Shown: in pieces, positions 23,471-35,400 of the stretch
Layout of the letters: each line of letters opens with the position of its first letter
How positions within the stretch are numbered: position 1 is the first letter of the stretch
Assembly: GCA_022225965.2 (NCBI GenBank)
Contig: JAKJXP020000134.1
Coordinates: 1-64,000, forward strand
Direction: 5' to 3'
Source: Diatrype stigma
Taxonomy: Eukaryota > Ascomycota > Sordariomycetes > Xylariales > Diatrypaceae
DNA: 64,000 nt
Made by a program: the position numbers and the translations under genes
Notes under the pieces: model-generated
The model's database searches: none
Seen by the model: the letters and a program-made list of their open reading frames with translations, nothing else
Told to the model about the DNA's origin: nothing

Positions 23471-26379
23471 ATGGTCGACGTCGACATCGCGAACAGCCTC
23501 TGGCGGTATGCCGTCATCGCCTTGGTCACGGTAAGTGGTTGCTACTCCGACCACCACGATATATATTATCACGATAATCACATATATCTGTGTCGTAACA
23601 CCCAAAAACCCCCTGTCTGCCACGTATATCCCTAAAGCTATAGCTAGCTCTATCAACCCATCCTTTAGCTATGCCCACAGCAGCTGATTCATAGTGTGCA
23701 CGCCACAGGTCGTCGTCTGGGAGGGCGCCAGCATCGTCTACAACCTATGGCTGCATCCGCTGCGCAAGTTCCCCGGCCCCGTCCTGCAGCGCGCGTCGAC
23801 GCTGCCGTGGGCTATAAGGCACGGGTTCGGGAACCAAGCTTGTGAGTAGATGATCCTCTCTCTCTCCCCCCCCTTCTTTCCCATATGTAGTGTACATCTC
23901 TCTGTATATATATGTATTTTCTTCATAGACGTATGGACATGCCAAGGAACATGAGCTACGATACACAGGCTACGGGTTTCGAAAGGGTGCCAGCCCGTCC
24001 GTCCTGTATATTCGTATATTCATATAGTATAGAAAGAAAGAAAGAAATAACGAGGTGGAAAAGGGGATGTTGAATGTCATGTGGTGGGCAACTACATAAG
24101 TAATTACCTAGGCTAACACTGATCGACCCCCGTCCCTTCGCCCCCCTTTTCGCAGTCCACACGCAGCGCCTGCACGAGCGGTACGGTCCCGTCGTGCGCC
24201 TGGGGCCGAACCACCTCTCGTTCACGGACCCGCGCGCCTGGCGGGAGATCGTAAGCAAACCTCCCGAATTCTTGTTTCTTCTTTTATTCTTTCTCTCCCC
24301 TAGGTTGGCATCTTTTTATGAGCAGACATCTTTGAAGTCATCCGGAGCTCTTGTTCTACTCCTAGGACTATTATAACATGGAACTCCTAAATTTCATCGC
24401 TGGAATGATTATTTGAAACTGGAAAATGAAAGTCGGGTAGATAGCTAACTCCAGATGTTTGCTGTGGGCTGCCAGTACGGGCACCGGGTGGGCGACGAGG
24501 CGAAGGCAGCCGGTAATACGGGCAGCGGCAGCAGCAGTAGCACTGGCGGCAGCGAGATGCCCAAGGCGGCCACGTTCGTCAAGAACATCCGCGCCATCCC
24601 AACGTCCATCATCAACGCCGACCGCGACGAGCACTCGCGGTTCCGGCGCGCCCTGTCGCACGGCTTCTCCGACGCCGCCATGCGCCAGCAGGAGCCGCTG
24701 ATCGCGCGCTACGTCGACCTGCTGCTGCGGCGGCTGCACGAGATCTGCAGCAAGAACGACGATGACGACAACAGCAGCAGCAGCGATGACGGAAAGAAGG
24801 GCGAGGGGGAGGGAAAGAAGACGAAGACGAAAACGAAAACCCCCCTCAACATCGAGGCCTGGTACAACTACGCGACCTTCGACATCGTGGGCGAGCTCGT
24901 GTTCGGGCACCCGTTCGGGTGCCTGGAGCGGTCCGACTACCACCCGTGGATCGCCTTCATCTTCGGGTCGGTGCGGGCGGGCGCCTGGACCGTCGCCCTC
25001 AGCTACGTCGGGCTCGGCGAGGTCGTCCAGTGGGTCTGGAGCCTCGGCGGCCTGCTCGCCTTCGCCGAGATGAACCGGTACATCCACGAGATGCTGGAGT
25101 CGCGCCTGCGCCGGGGCGAGGAGGGGGGGGCAGGCGGGGCGCGCGACGACCTCTTCGAGGGCCTGGTCAGGCGGCGCGAGGAATGGGTGAGTTTGAGCTC
25201 AGTGACAAACGGAACCTTTTCACTCTCTTTTCGTACTCAACTCTCACCCACCCTTACTTACACCCTTATACACTCACGCACTCGCTAACCCAAAAAACCA
25301 ACCAACCCCCCGGCGGGCCATGGTTTGGTGGCGCGCACTTAATTGTAGAACCTCTCCTTCGAGAAGCTGGGCTCGAACGCGTTCATCCTGGTGCTGGCGG
25401 GGTCGGAGACGACGGCGACGACGCTCTCGGGCGCGACGTATCTGCTGCTGACGCACCCGGCGGCGCTGGCGGCGCTGGCGCGCGAGGTGCGGTCGGCCTT
25501 CGCCAGCGCCGCCGACATCACCCTCGGCGCCGTCAGCGGCAGCGGCGGCGGCGGCGGCGGCGGCGGCGCGAAGCTGCCGTACATGCTCGCGGCCCTCAAC
25601 GAGGCGCTGCGGCTCTACCCGCCCGTCACGTCCGGACTGGTCCGCGTCGTGCCGGCCGGGGGCGAGCTCATCGCCGGCCACTACGTCCCTGGTGGCGTAA
25701 GTTTCTTTTTAAAGTTTCTTTCGTGTTGGCATTCGCATTGGTCTTTGAAGAAACCGTACCCTTTCCTTCATTCCCACGTTTCCCCGTCACTTTCTTTTCT
25801 TTTCTTTTTTTCAAATTCCCTTGTTTTACAAACAAACTATCTGATCACACGTATTTGACGGACTGGCTGACCCGCACCTGCGTCCGCTCCCCGGAGGATT
25901 TATTTAGACCTTTGTCGAGGTGCAGCACTGGTCCATCAACCACAGCGAGGACAACTGGGAAGACCCCTGGGCCTTCAAACCCGAGCGGTTCCTGGCGGGC
26001 GACGCGGCGGAGGCGGCGAAGTCGGGGAACCGGCTCGAGGCGCTGCAGCCGTTCAACGTCGGGCCTAGGAACTGCATTGGAAGGAAGTATGTTTCTTCTT
26101 TTCCTCTTTTCCTCGTATCTTCTTTCTTCTCCCTATCCCTTCCCCCTATATTCCAGTTAGGCACCCCTCCAACAAGTAGCACAACAAACTAACCATGAAA
26201 AATCGGTTTTCTCCGTCAGCCTGGCCTATGCGGAGATGCGTCTGATCCTGGCGCGCATCGTGTACGACTTCGACCTGGAGCTGGCGGACGACAGCAAGAA
26301 CTGGATCGAGAGGCAGCGCGCGTTCGCCCTCTGGGACCGGATCCCCTTGAACGTGTACCTGACGCCCGTGAAGAGGTAG
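23471..26379 (+). CDS. Cytochrome P450, CYP65-like (isotrichodermin C-15 hydroxylase type)
   Basis: Seven exons are deduced: 23471-23530, 23709-23841, 24156-24250, 24476-25186, 25349-25696, 25908-26086 and 26220-26379, giving 561 residues. An N-terminal membrane anchor (about residues 9-29) is followed by HPLRKFPGP. The I-helix has AGSETT at 350-355, ExxR is E418-R421, PERF is at 474-477, and the haem loop FNVGPRNCIG has the thiolate C505. The pattern RLGPNHLSF and RRALSHGFS resembles the CYP65 group that oxidises trichothecene-type sesquiterpenes; the substrate here is unknown. Three low-complexity insertions lengthen the protein: Gly/Ser near 112-124, Asp/Ser/Lys near 195-220 and a Gly run near 397-406. 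The nearby terpene synthase makes a terpenoid substrate plausible. Confidence 0.9.
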
Positions 26380-28532
26380 TGACTAGACTATACCAGTCAT
26401 AGTGGCTTTGATAATGGCCATCTTGGTTAAGGGCTTGAATGATGAGAAACCAACCAAAGAAGAAAAGGCGCTTAGATCTGTGTGGCCTACGAAGCAAATC
26501 GAGGAATATGAAATGAAATTATATATCCTAGCTTATATACCTACTGCACTATGTGTCTTCTCCTCGTCTCTCCCCGTTAGCGTGTTTAAGAACTTTATAT
26601 TCTGCCCCGATGATAGATAAGCGTGGCAAGATGCCCCGTTCTCCCAGGAGGGAGGAGGTACTACCAGTCAAGCACATTAATCGATATGTCTTGGCCAAGG
26701 TACCGTCTCGTACTGGCTTTATTCGAAAATTCAATATATATGCGATGGATTAACCTTCGCCGCCGGTAATACTGCTACATTCCAGGGGTATATCATTGGC
26801 CGCTTGTGGAAGTATTAATGGCGCCCCATTCTACGGATTGTCTACTTCGTTCATTTGCACCCCTCCCCTGGGGGGCGAGAAAAGGAGGTTGGAGGTATAT
26901 ATCTTGCGGAGTTGCTGTTCTTTCTTATAATACATAAAAAGGGGGTTACTCTATTAATGCATCATCATTACCCAGTATTTTGGCCTAACGTTAAACGTGG
27001 AGGGACTTACAATTTATCTTTAAACATACAAAAACAAGAAATCCATCATAGGGCTTGGGCAGGCAATCCATATATGCAGGAACAAATTGAGGAGAAAAGA
27101 GGTCAGACAGTGACCTTCACTCATCCGGCCAAGACTATCACAGCCCGCCCTCTAATTGCACTTTAAGGGGGGGCCTCTAGTACACACATAAGCAATGTAG
27201 TAAAGACATACATTTATTTTCTGTTATGCACGGCCTGCTGAGAGCCACTCAAATCAATGTGAACTACTAGTCCAGATATTACAACCTGCTGGTGTTGACA
27301 ACTGAAGACATACTCGAGGCTATAATGTCATTGTGTATTCAGTTGCTTGGTTCCACCAGTTCAAGGGAGCACTTTGGTATGACTAACAAATATAAAGATA
27401 GATAGCCCACCTCTTCAAGCATCCGTCTGTGTATTGATATTGGATGAACCACGTTCGTCATGACTCCCTGAACTCGGTAAAAAAAGTTACGATGTGAACA
27501 TGGACGAAGTGGAACATTATTAGGCAAGTGTAAGACTTGTTGCTTCGATACCAGCACTTAGGCATAATGTCACATTTATATCACTTGCGGGATAATTTCG
27601 ATTTCCATGCCTGTTTAGCTCATTCATGACCTATGTACGTCATACTATATGCTTCGAACGAAGACCATTTTGCCAAGAAGCTTGCATCTACCTGGAGGGT
27701 ATGACCATGATGGAAGATATGCCATCATGTGAGCACCATGCATTTCGCCGGGGTCAATAGTAATCAATAGCTGTATAAAGTAACCAGATTCCCAAACTCC
27801 CCTGCGTTGTGCGATGATGTTGTTAATGCCACTCCGCATAGTCGTTCCCTTTGGTACCGTCCACCTGTGTCAACATGCACGTACTGGGAGACCCCAGTGG
27901 ACGCTCGGTTGACACAGATCACCGGACCCTTACAACATGTTGGTAAGGATCCAAGTTGACCAATATTGGTGAGGATCGAAGTCGACGACGAATATGCTAG
28001 TAATGCTGACCGATCTCTTTCCACAGAAGCCATGGATAGAAAGCCAACTTGTTGATAACCACTCCAGTTCTATTTGGTTCGGCGATGTCGAGCCAAGTGG
28101 TGAAGTCTGACCCCATGACGGGAAGGCGGTCCGCGTTGTTATGGTACAGAGATTAGTTGAGATTAGATTGTGTGCACGCATCAGCTCCAAAAAAGTCGCG
28201 GCCGAAAGTGCACTGAGTGACTGCCATCATAAGATGGAAAAATGAGCAAGCAACTGTATGGTGAATAGTGGCGAATGTTCCGATTTTGGAGTCTCCACGA
28301 ATCCATGGAAAAAAGGTCGAATAGAGCCTAGAAGATGACGGGGGGTTGTCGGGAAAAAATGTCACGACGACGGTACCACAACGCCAGACCACCAAGGCCT
28401 TGCAAATTATGACTGTCTCAAGATCGTAATGCTTCAACTGAAAATGAATTAAAAAGAAAAGAAAACCTCGTGAATGCGTCAAAATCTGGGTATCAGGGGC
28501 AAGGCAAAGTCGTCGTCTGTTGGTCGACGAGT
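26380..28532. other. AT-rich convergent intergenic region
   Basis: About 2.15 kb between the ends of the plus-strand P450 and minus-strand MCM1. The part from about 26750 to 27650 is AT-rich with scattered short frames, as in mutated repeats, but no element ends are visible. A lone GTCGACGAC dyad sits near 27980. No gene is supported. Confidence 0.5.
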
Positions 28533-29498
28533 TCAAGACTGATGAGAAGCGTGCTGCGGCATGCTAGACTGCGGAGGCATAGCATACTGGTTGCCGCGCT
28601 GCTGAACATAGTTCTGGTAGGCAAGAGCCTGTGAGGGGTCCATCGGCACATTGGGCATATAGTTCGGTGGCATGTGGTTCTGGGGAATACCGGGCCGGCT
28701 CGACTGCGGGGGCATATGGGATGGAGGGTCTTCGGGTGACTCGACTTGCTCATCTACACCATTTTCGTTGCCCGTGCTGGGCTCGGGTGCGTTTAGGCAG
28801 GCCTAATGGATCCTGGTTAGTAATGGGGCGTGATAACAACATAGCATAGGAGCACGGACCTGGATCAAGTTTTTGCCCTCAGCTTTCGTGACCAGAGGCT
28901 GGAGCTTGGGTGTGGTGAATGTGTAAACAAGACCCGTTTCCGACACAACGAGGAGCAGGACTTGAGTGCCGGTCAGAACAGAAAGCTCATACGCCTATGT
29001 AAATTTTGCGTTAGTATAACAACTCAGGCCGGAGTAATATGATGCATCCAATGCCAATCCAATCGCCATGCAGGTGCTTGCCGGTTCCATTGCCAAGTGC
29101 ACGTCAAAACGCGTCACGTTAGACGCGACAACCAGAAGAACAACAGGATTCAGAGAACAAGACAGCAGACAAGAGACAAGAAAGAACATGTAGGATCGAG
29201 GATTGACCTGGCAGCTGCAGCTGCAGCTGCAGCAGAGCACACGTACCTTCTTCATGATACCGGCCTTGCGCTTGGAGAAGGTGATGTGGCGACGCGATTT
29301 ATCACTAATAAACTTGATCTCGATCTTGCGACGCTCACGGCCGCCCTTCTCGTCATCGTCATCATCGTCGTCGGCGATACTAGCGCGCGCCCGCTTGATG
29401 CCACGGCTCTCGTTGGCGGCAGCATTGCCATTGCCGACATGGGAATCGTCCAGCTCGTTGGGCGAGGTCTGGTCGTGCTGATCGGTGATGTCGGCCAT
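28533..29498 (-). CDS. MCM1: MADS-box transcription factor Mcm1
   Basis: Three exons on the minus strand (29498-29247, 28994-28860, 28802-28533) give 218 residues. An acidic N-terminus with an Asp run precedes the MADS box (about 54-110), with KIEIKFISDKSRRHITFSKR and AGIMKKAYELSVLTG joined exactly across the first splice site. The SAM dimerisation part follows (TQVLLLVVSETGLVYTFTTP). The C-terminus is rich in Pro, Gln and Met and is likely the activation region. Mcm1 is a nuclear dimer that binds CC(A/T)6GG-like sites with partners and controls mating, cell identity and cell cycle. The second intron starts GTCCGT, an uncommon donor that is also used in the SEN1 gene here. Confidence 0.95.
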
Positions 29499-32400
29499 TT
29501 TTTCGGTATTGGTCGCGAATTGGGTATGATGCTACAGCCTCTTTTGTATCACGAAACGAAAAAGGCAAAAAGTGGTGGAGATACTGTTTTGGTCGTGGTG
29601 CGGACGACCTTACTTGATCAGGCGTTGAGCGGAGAGGTGCTCTGATTTGATTGAAATAGTGGAAGTAGAATGAATAAGGTAGGCGGTAGGCCGTAAAAAG
29701 TAAAAAGGGCGGCTGGCGGGCTGGCTTGGGCTTGGGCGGGATTTTCTTGGGGATTTTCTTGGGTGCTGGAGCTGGAAGCTGGAGCTGCGGTGGTGGTGGT
29801 GGTGGTGGTGGTAGTGGTGGTGCACCGTGCTGGAAGGGCTGGGGGTGCTTGGGGGGTGCTGGCTGGTTGAACCTTGTGCCTTCCTCGAGGTTGAGTGGGT
29901 CCAGGTTCTTGCTACCTTGCTACCTAAAACGCAAGGACCACCTATGCTTGTACTATGTGAGTGGCTCCTAACTAAGGTAGCTTTAGCTCCTAGTAAGTGG
30001 CTCCTAGTAAGTGGCTCCTGGTAAGTGGCTCCTGATCGGTAGGAGGGTCCTGGCCTGGTACTGGTGCTGGTCCTGGTCCTGGTTGGGGTACCTCGTAGAA
30101 TTGGTAAGCGGGTATAGCTGGAGGGGCGACGGCGTTTGGGTTGTAACTCGTTAGGGTCAGGGTGTATGGGTGTCAGAATGTCGGGGTGTGGGCGTGCGGG
30201 TGTGCGGGTGTGCGGGCGTGCAGGTGGTGAAAGGTGGGAGTGGGAGGGACTGCGTGGTTGTTGCCCTACTACGTAAGTAGGTAGGTCTGGGTTGCTGAAG
30301 TAGGTAAGTATTGAGAGGCGGCTCTCAATTGAGTGATGACGATAAATTCACCTGTATCAGATTAGGTTAGGTAAGTGCCATTCAGGTTAAGTCAGTTGTG
30401 GCGCCAAAGCTGAATACATATCACGAGAAATCGGATACCAGAGGCCAGAGACCGGAAGGGGAATAACAACACCAGACTAGAATGTAAGTGTATTGTATCG
30501 GTGATTTGGGTTGGTCTTGCCGAGGAATCTTGTGTTTGAGATGCTAATTGGTCTTGTTCGACTCTCTGATTTCTCTTTTCGGGTCACTGCCTACCTACTT
30601 AGGTATTGGACAAGCCCGAAATCGTCAAGTACGAAAGTACATGGCAACTCAACTGAAAATGCTGTATGTTGTATGGTTGTGATCTGGGCGCATGGATGCG
30701 ATGTTAAGACATGTACATACCTCTCAAGTTTATTTTAATTTATGTTCGCCTACTGGAGTGCAGTGCAGTGTAATGCAGTGTTGGAATTGCCTAGGTGGAA
30801 ATACCAGATGTAGTTGAACTTGACTTCTTAAAGACCCGGACGGGAATGGCGAAAGTTGGAAGATAAATATAGTCGCCGGTGTTGTGAAGAGGAAAGAGAT
30901 ATACCGAGGTTTGCTCTTTTTCCCGAATGGGTTGGATTCGACACGCTTGCTTGTCTCGAATCCGACTTGACTGGCTGGACCTGACCTGGCCTGAGATCGA
31001 TGCTTAAACTGACGACTTAAGAGAGCTGGTACCAGCTGTGCTGAGAGTGATGGAAGTATGGATTATGGATGGCTTCAAGGTTCAATGTTCTGCTATGCAC
31101 AAAATGTGACGCAAAAGGCAAAGGCCGGTAATGGGTAGGTAGCCGGTAGGTAGTCAGTGGTCAGTTAGAAAGACTAACCTGGCAATCAATCGATCAATTC
31201 ATCAATCAATTCCAGATTAACTTCGTCAAATCGATCAACGTGGCTCACTGAATAAGGTTTCGATCAGGTAAAACGTCAATCGTCAATCGTGAATTGAATA
31301 AACGTTTTTGGGTTTCGGGTTCCCCTGCAAAGAAACAACCCAACGGTAAATCAGTATGGATTTGGCTTGGGGCTTGATTGAAAAGGAAAGGTGAATGCGG
31401 GATGGTTGAAAAGAGGATAGTGAGGTGGTAGCACACGGGCTCTTGCTTGACACGGCCGCAGCGCGTTTAAAAAGGAAAGGAGCGTAGGGCCTTCAGGTGC
31501 TCCAAACTCTGTGGACTCTGGCGATTCTGTGGGCTGCGTGGATTCTGTGGACACTGCGGACTTGGTGGGCTCTGTGGCTCTGTGGGGAGCTGCCTGGATC
31601 CCCAGTTTTTGCCCCAGTCGACTGGGCCCGCCTAAACTCATCACATTTTCTGCAAGTCAACCACCGATCACGTATTTAGCGTAAAGTAGTTGAGGTTACC
31701 TGTTGCACATAAGCCTGTCAGGCTCTGTTGTGTCTGTACGTAGGGTCTTGGGTCCATGCCCGCTGCTACGTACTGTCTCCCGCATACCATCTATCACCAT
31801 CGAGTTATAATATCTACTACGGCCACGGACAAGTTGGGTAGGTACATAGGTAGCGAGGCATGTCCGGCATGCTACCACGACGGCACTACTGCGTAATAAT
31901 TAGAATAATCCATTGATCGCTCCTCTACTGCTACATACATAGCCGGCCCCGTATCCTATGCACTACCTACAGTTACTAACGATGAAGAAGGAATAAAATG
32001 GGCCCCAATAGTGCATACCCACACAGACACTTGACAGACACTACCACGACCACGAGTGCGCTAACCTGTACCTAGACTGTACAGTGTATCGCGCGCTGTA
32101 TAGGGGTAAGAGCGGGGATGGAGGGGCTAGCTCAGGGTGGATTTTGAGCTAGGCGAAGCATGCGAAATGCTGATTGGGTATTCCGGATGAGGAAAATGGG
32201 ACAAAAAGTAAGAACGACATGGGCAGGACCATGGGCAGGAGCATTTGCAGGACGCTGGCAGCGCTGAAGGCTGGTTAGGTACTGGGTTAATTTTGCCGAA
32301 GAAGGGAAGGTGGTATTCATGGTATGCGTCTACCAATCAGTGGTGCCCAGTGTGTACCCAGGCATGCGCTAATATGATAAACTGTATTCTGGCAGAGAGA

Positions 32401-35400
32401 AGGTACATACCTACCCAAGCCTACCGGCGCAATCAAAAGATGGACCCTACCGTTATAACCGTTGCATTTGTGCTTTCCTCCAAAATGAAGCCCATCTCAA
32501 GATGCGAGCTTGCCAGGTTGAAGGCGTATGGACTTAAAGCTAGCGCTTCGTAAATGCCCATACTACACATACGTACGTAGGTACAATAATTCCCATTATC
32601 CTTTCTTGGACATGATCTTCGTTCTCTATACTATCAGACTATGTAGTATATCTACATAGTAGTGATATAGCATGTTCTATAGGACGTGCTATCAACATGG
32701 GAAAACAACTCCATTCATTCATATGTCATGGAAATATAGCTTGGAGGCTTTCAAGGCTCAGATGTACACGTGGGAGGGATGTCGTGATTATGGATGAGTA
32801 CCAGATCTGATAGCCTGGATCGGTATCTAATATCATGCAATTGTCAAACACCTAAGGGTTAGGTCTTACTACAACATCACACAAAACACGAAGGGTAAAC
32901 AGGTTCAAAAATATCTCCTTTGGACCCCTTGTTATAGGTGTTCATCACAAGTTCACTAAGCAAGTAGGAATTAGATGTCGTGAATTTGCTATTCGGGATA
33001 TCTCAAGTTATGTCATCGAATAGGCCACACATGGTCAGCAAAAAAGAAGACACATTCATCTCCATGGCTACTACGGTATCATCGGGGACGGAGCCCAAGG
33101 GTATGACAGAATAGTGATCTATCTATTTATGTAGATACCTACGTAGAAAAAAGGCTTGGAAAGCTGTAAATCATTGACAATGTCTTTACAGAGTAAAATA
33201 GATCGGTAGCATGCATGCGGGCTAAGTCTCACGTTGCAGTTGATATGCAAGTACGAAGTAGTTAACGTCGGGACCCGAGTCTTGCAGTCAGACTGACTGG
33301 AGTGATGTTGCAATGTCCCAGAGCTGGTGACTAGTATCTGTATCCAAGCAATATAGTTTCACAGTGGCCGATCTGTCAAATAAAGCTACAGCCAATTCCG
33401 TGTCATCGATGATCAAATAGTATGATCTTGTGCCGCATCCCGCAATCTGTGTGCACGTGCATGCCGGGGAATATCTGTGAATGGAGCTGTTAGGTGCACT
33501 GCTGAGGTACGGTATAAAAGTTACCTAGGGGGGCTTTCACTATTGGAGTTGGAAGAATCCCAAGCTATAAATATATCTCTGCATCGGCCTGTCAATGCCG
33601 ATTACCTGGTGGCGTTAGGCATAATAAGCTCTTAGCCATTACTACCACCACACGCGTACCACCAAGCCGTGACCTGAATGCTGACCTTAGAAGCCTGGTA
33701 AATATGTAGTATCATCATGGTCATTATTCGTACACAGGTAGAGCACACTTTCCGAGCTTACTAAAAAGGGTGCGGAGGTTAACGGTGCCTCGGGCCTACA
33801 CACGCCAAACAATGTTGGAACGACCCCTATTCTCCTCACATATGCATATGTGCCGGGTTTCGTATGCACGAAGCATCTAGGATGGGGGACTGACTCCAAA
33901 ACTAGCCTAACCCCCCAAGCCAGTGAATCGCGATCTTTCCACGCGCAGATATATTCATGTTGCTAAGCTGCTATTGAAGGGAATGGACGGCGTTATGGCA
34001 AGTTCCTCTGCGTGGGCGAACCTTGCTCAGCTACATGGTGCTTGGCACGCTATAAAACTTATACGCCAATCGCAATTGCATCTCAGGCTACCTTGCAGGA
34101 GGTCCTGCCTGTCAGTGAATGCAGACAACATGAGCGCGACTGGGTTGCGCCGAGACGAGTACTGCCGGATGCTGTACCGCAACAGATTCACGGAAATGGA
34201 GGTTCGGAGGCTCTGTGCCTCCGCTGTGCGCAAGCGTCCCAAAGGTACCGCAAGAGGGACTGCGACTGGTAGACCTTCTGGGCTCCGAGTAGCAGCAGCC
34301 TCCAATGAAATCGTTCCAAGAGTCCAGATAGGGGAACCGCTGCAGGGTACCCACCTTGACTAACCCCCCCGTAAGCACTATTTTGCTGCGCGTTGTCAGC
34401 TGGAAGGTACATAGGGTAAGGTACCTACCGTAGGTATTTACGAATGTACATACGATGTATGTACATGATGTAGTATCGACTCTCGTGCTAATCAAATGCA
34501 CCAGGCCTTTCGGTTGTCAGCCCCTCCCTAGAAACAACCTTGGAAGTACTCTACATACTTAGATGTATGTAGGTATTGTAGTAGTGCTTGTAGTAGTGCT
34601 ATGACTTCGCTACGGTTAGTGCTTGCTATGTCGGAAACTAGAGCGCGCTTTCCAGCTTAAGATGCGGCCGTTGGGAGTTGTGAGTTGTGAGTTGTGAGCT
34701 GTAAGTTGTGTCGTGAGTTGTGTCGCCAAATCACGCCGGTAGCGCGGTGGCTTTGTGCACTTCCGCCCGCAGGATCCATACTGCCCAGTGGTAATGGTGC
34801 TCTTGTGCGACAACGAGCTGTATACGAAGGACCAGTGAGGGCTGTGACTTGGGCATAGTTCGTCCGCGAGAGAGAAGTCAAGCGTTGATTCGACGCAGTG
34901 TGCCGGTACTATGGTATGCTCGAGGACGACAGTACGAACAAGTATAACGATGTCGGGGCAATGATAACTGGACCGGCTCAAGAAAGGCCGATCGATACCA
35001 CCTGACTTGAATGTTATAAGTACGGTCTAGGTCCAGTATCGTATAATAAACAAAACCCGAGATTAGCGGAATTCGCAGTCGATGGAAATTCGTGCGAGGG
35101 AAACGCGTAGCTTAGCGCGGCGACTGCTCTTTGGACTCGGTGAAGGACTTTTGAACGCCGAGGAGAGGCATATTAATATTGGCCTCTGGAGTGCAACAAG
35201 GGTGTGGTGTGGGACGATTGAGACTTGGGTGGTACCCTAATGCAGTCGCAAAATTACCGTCGAAACTGCTTGTCTGGCTTGTTGGTTTCTAGACAGCCTG
35301 ATACCCGGATACCTCGCAGTCAATTTGTTAGTTAGTTAGGAGTCTTGGGAGTGTTAGTTGGGACAGTGACACACATGATGACGGCGCCTCAGTCTCACCG

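Noticed and set aside
24919..26160. 413-codon frame over the P450 gene, running through its introns
   Set aside because: It is frame-shifted, Arg-rich and crosses clear introns; the P450 motifs lie in the other frame.
33923..34363. 146-codon plus-strand frame, with an overlapping frame ending in a Cys-rich peptide
   Set aside because: No recognised domain, no clear splice or start context; noted as a GC-richer patch only.
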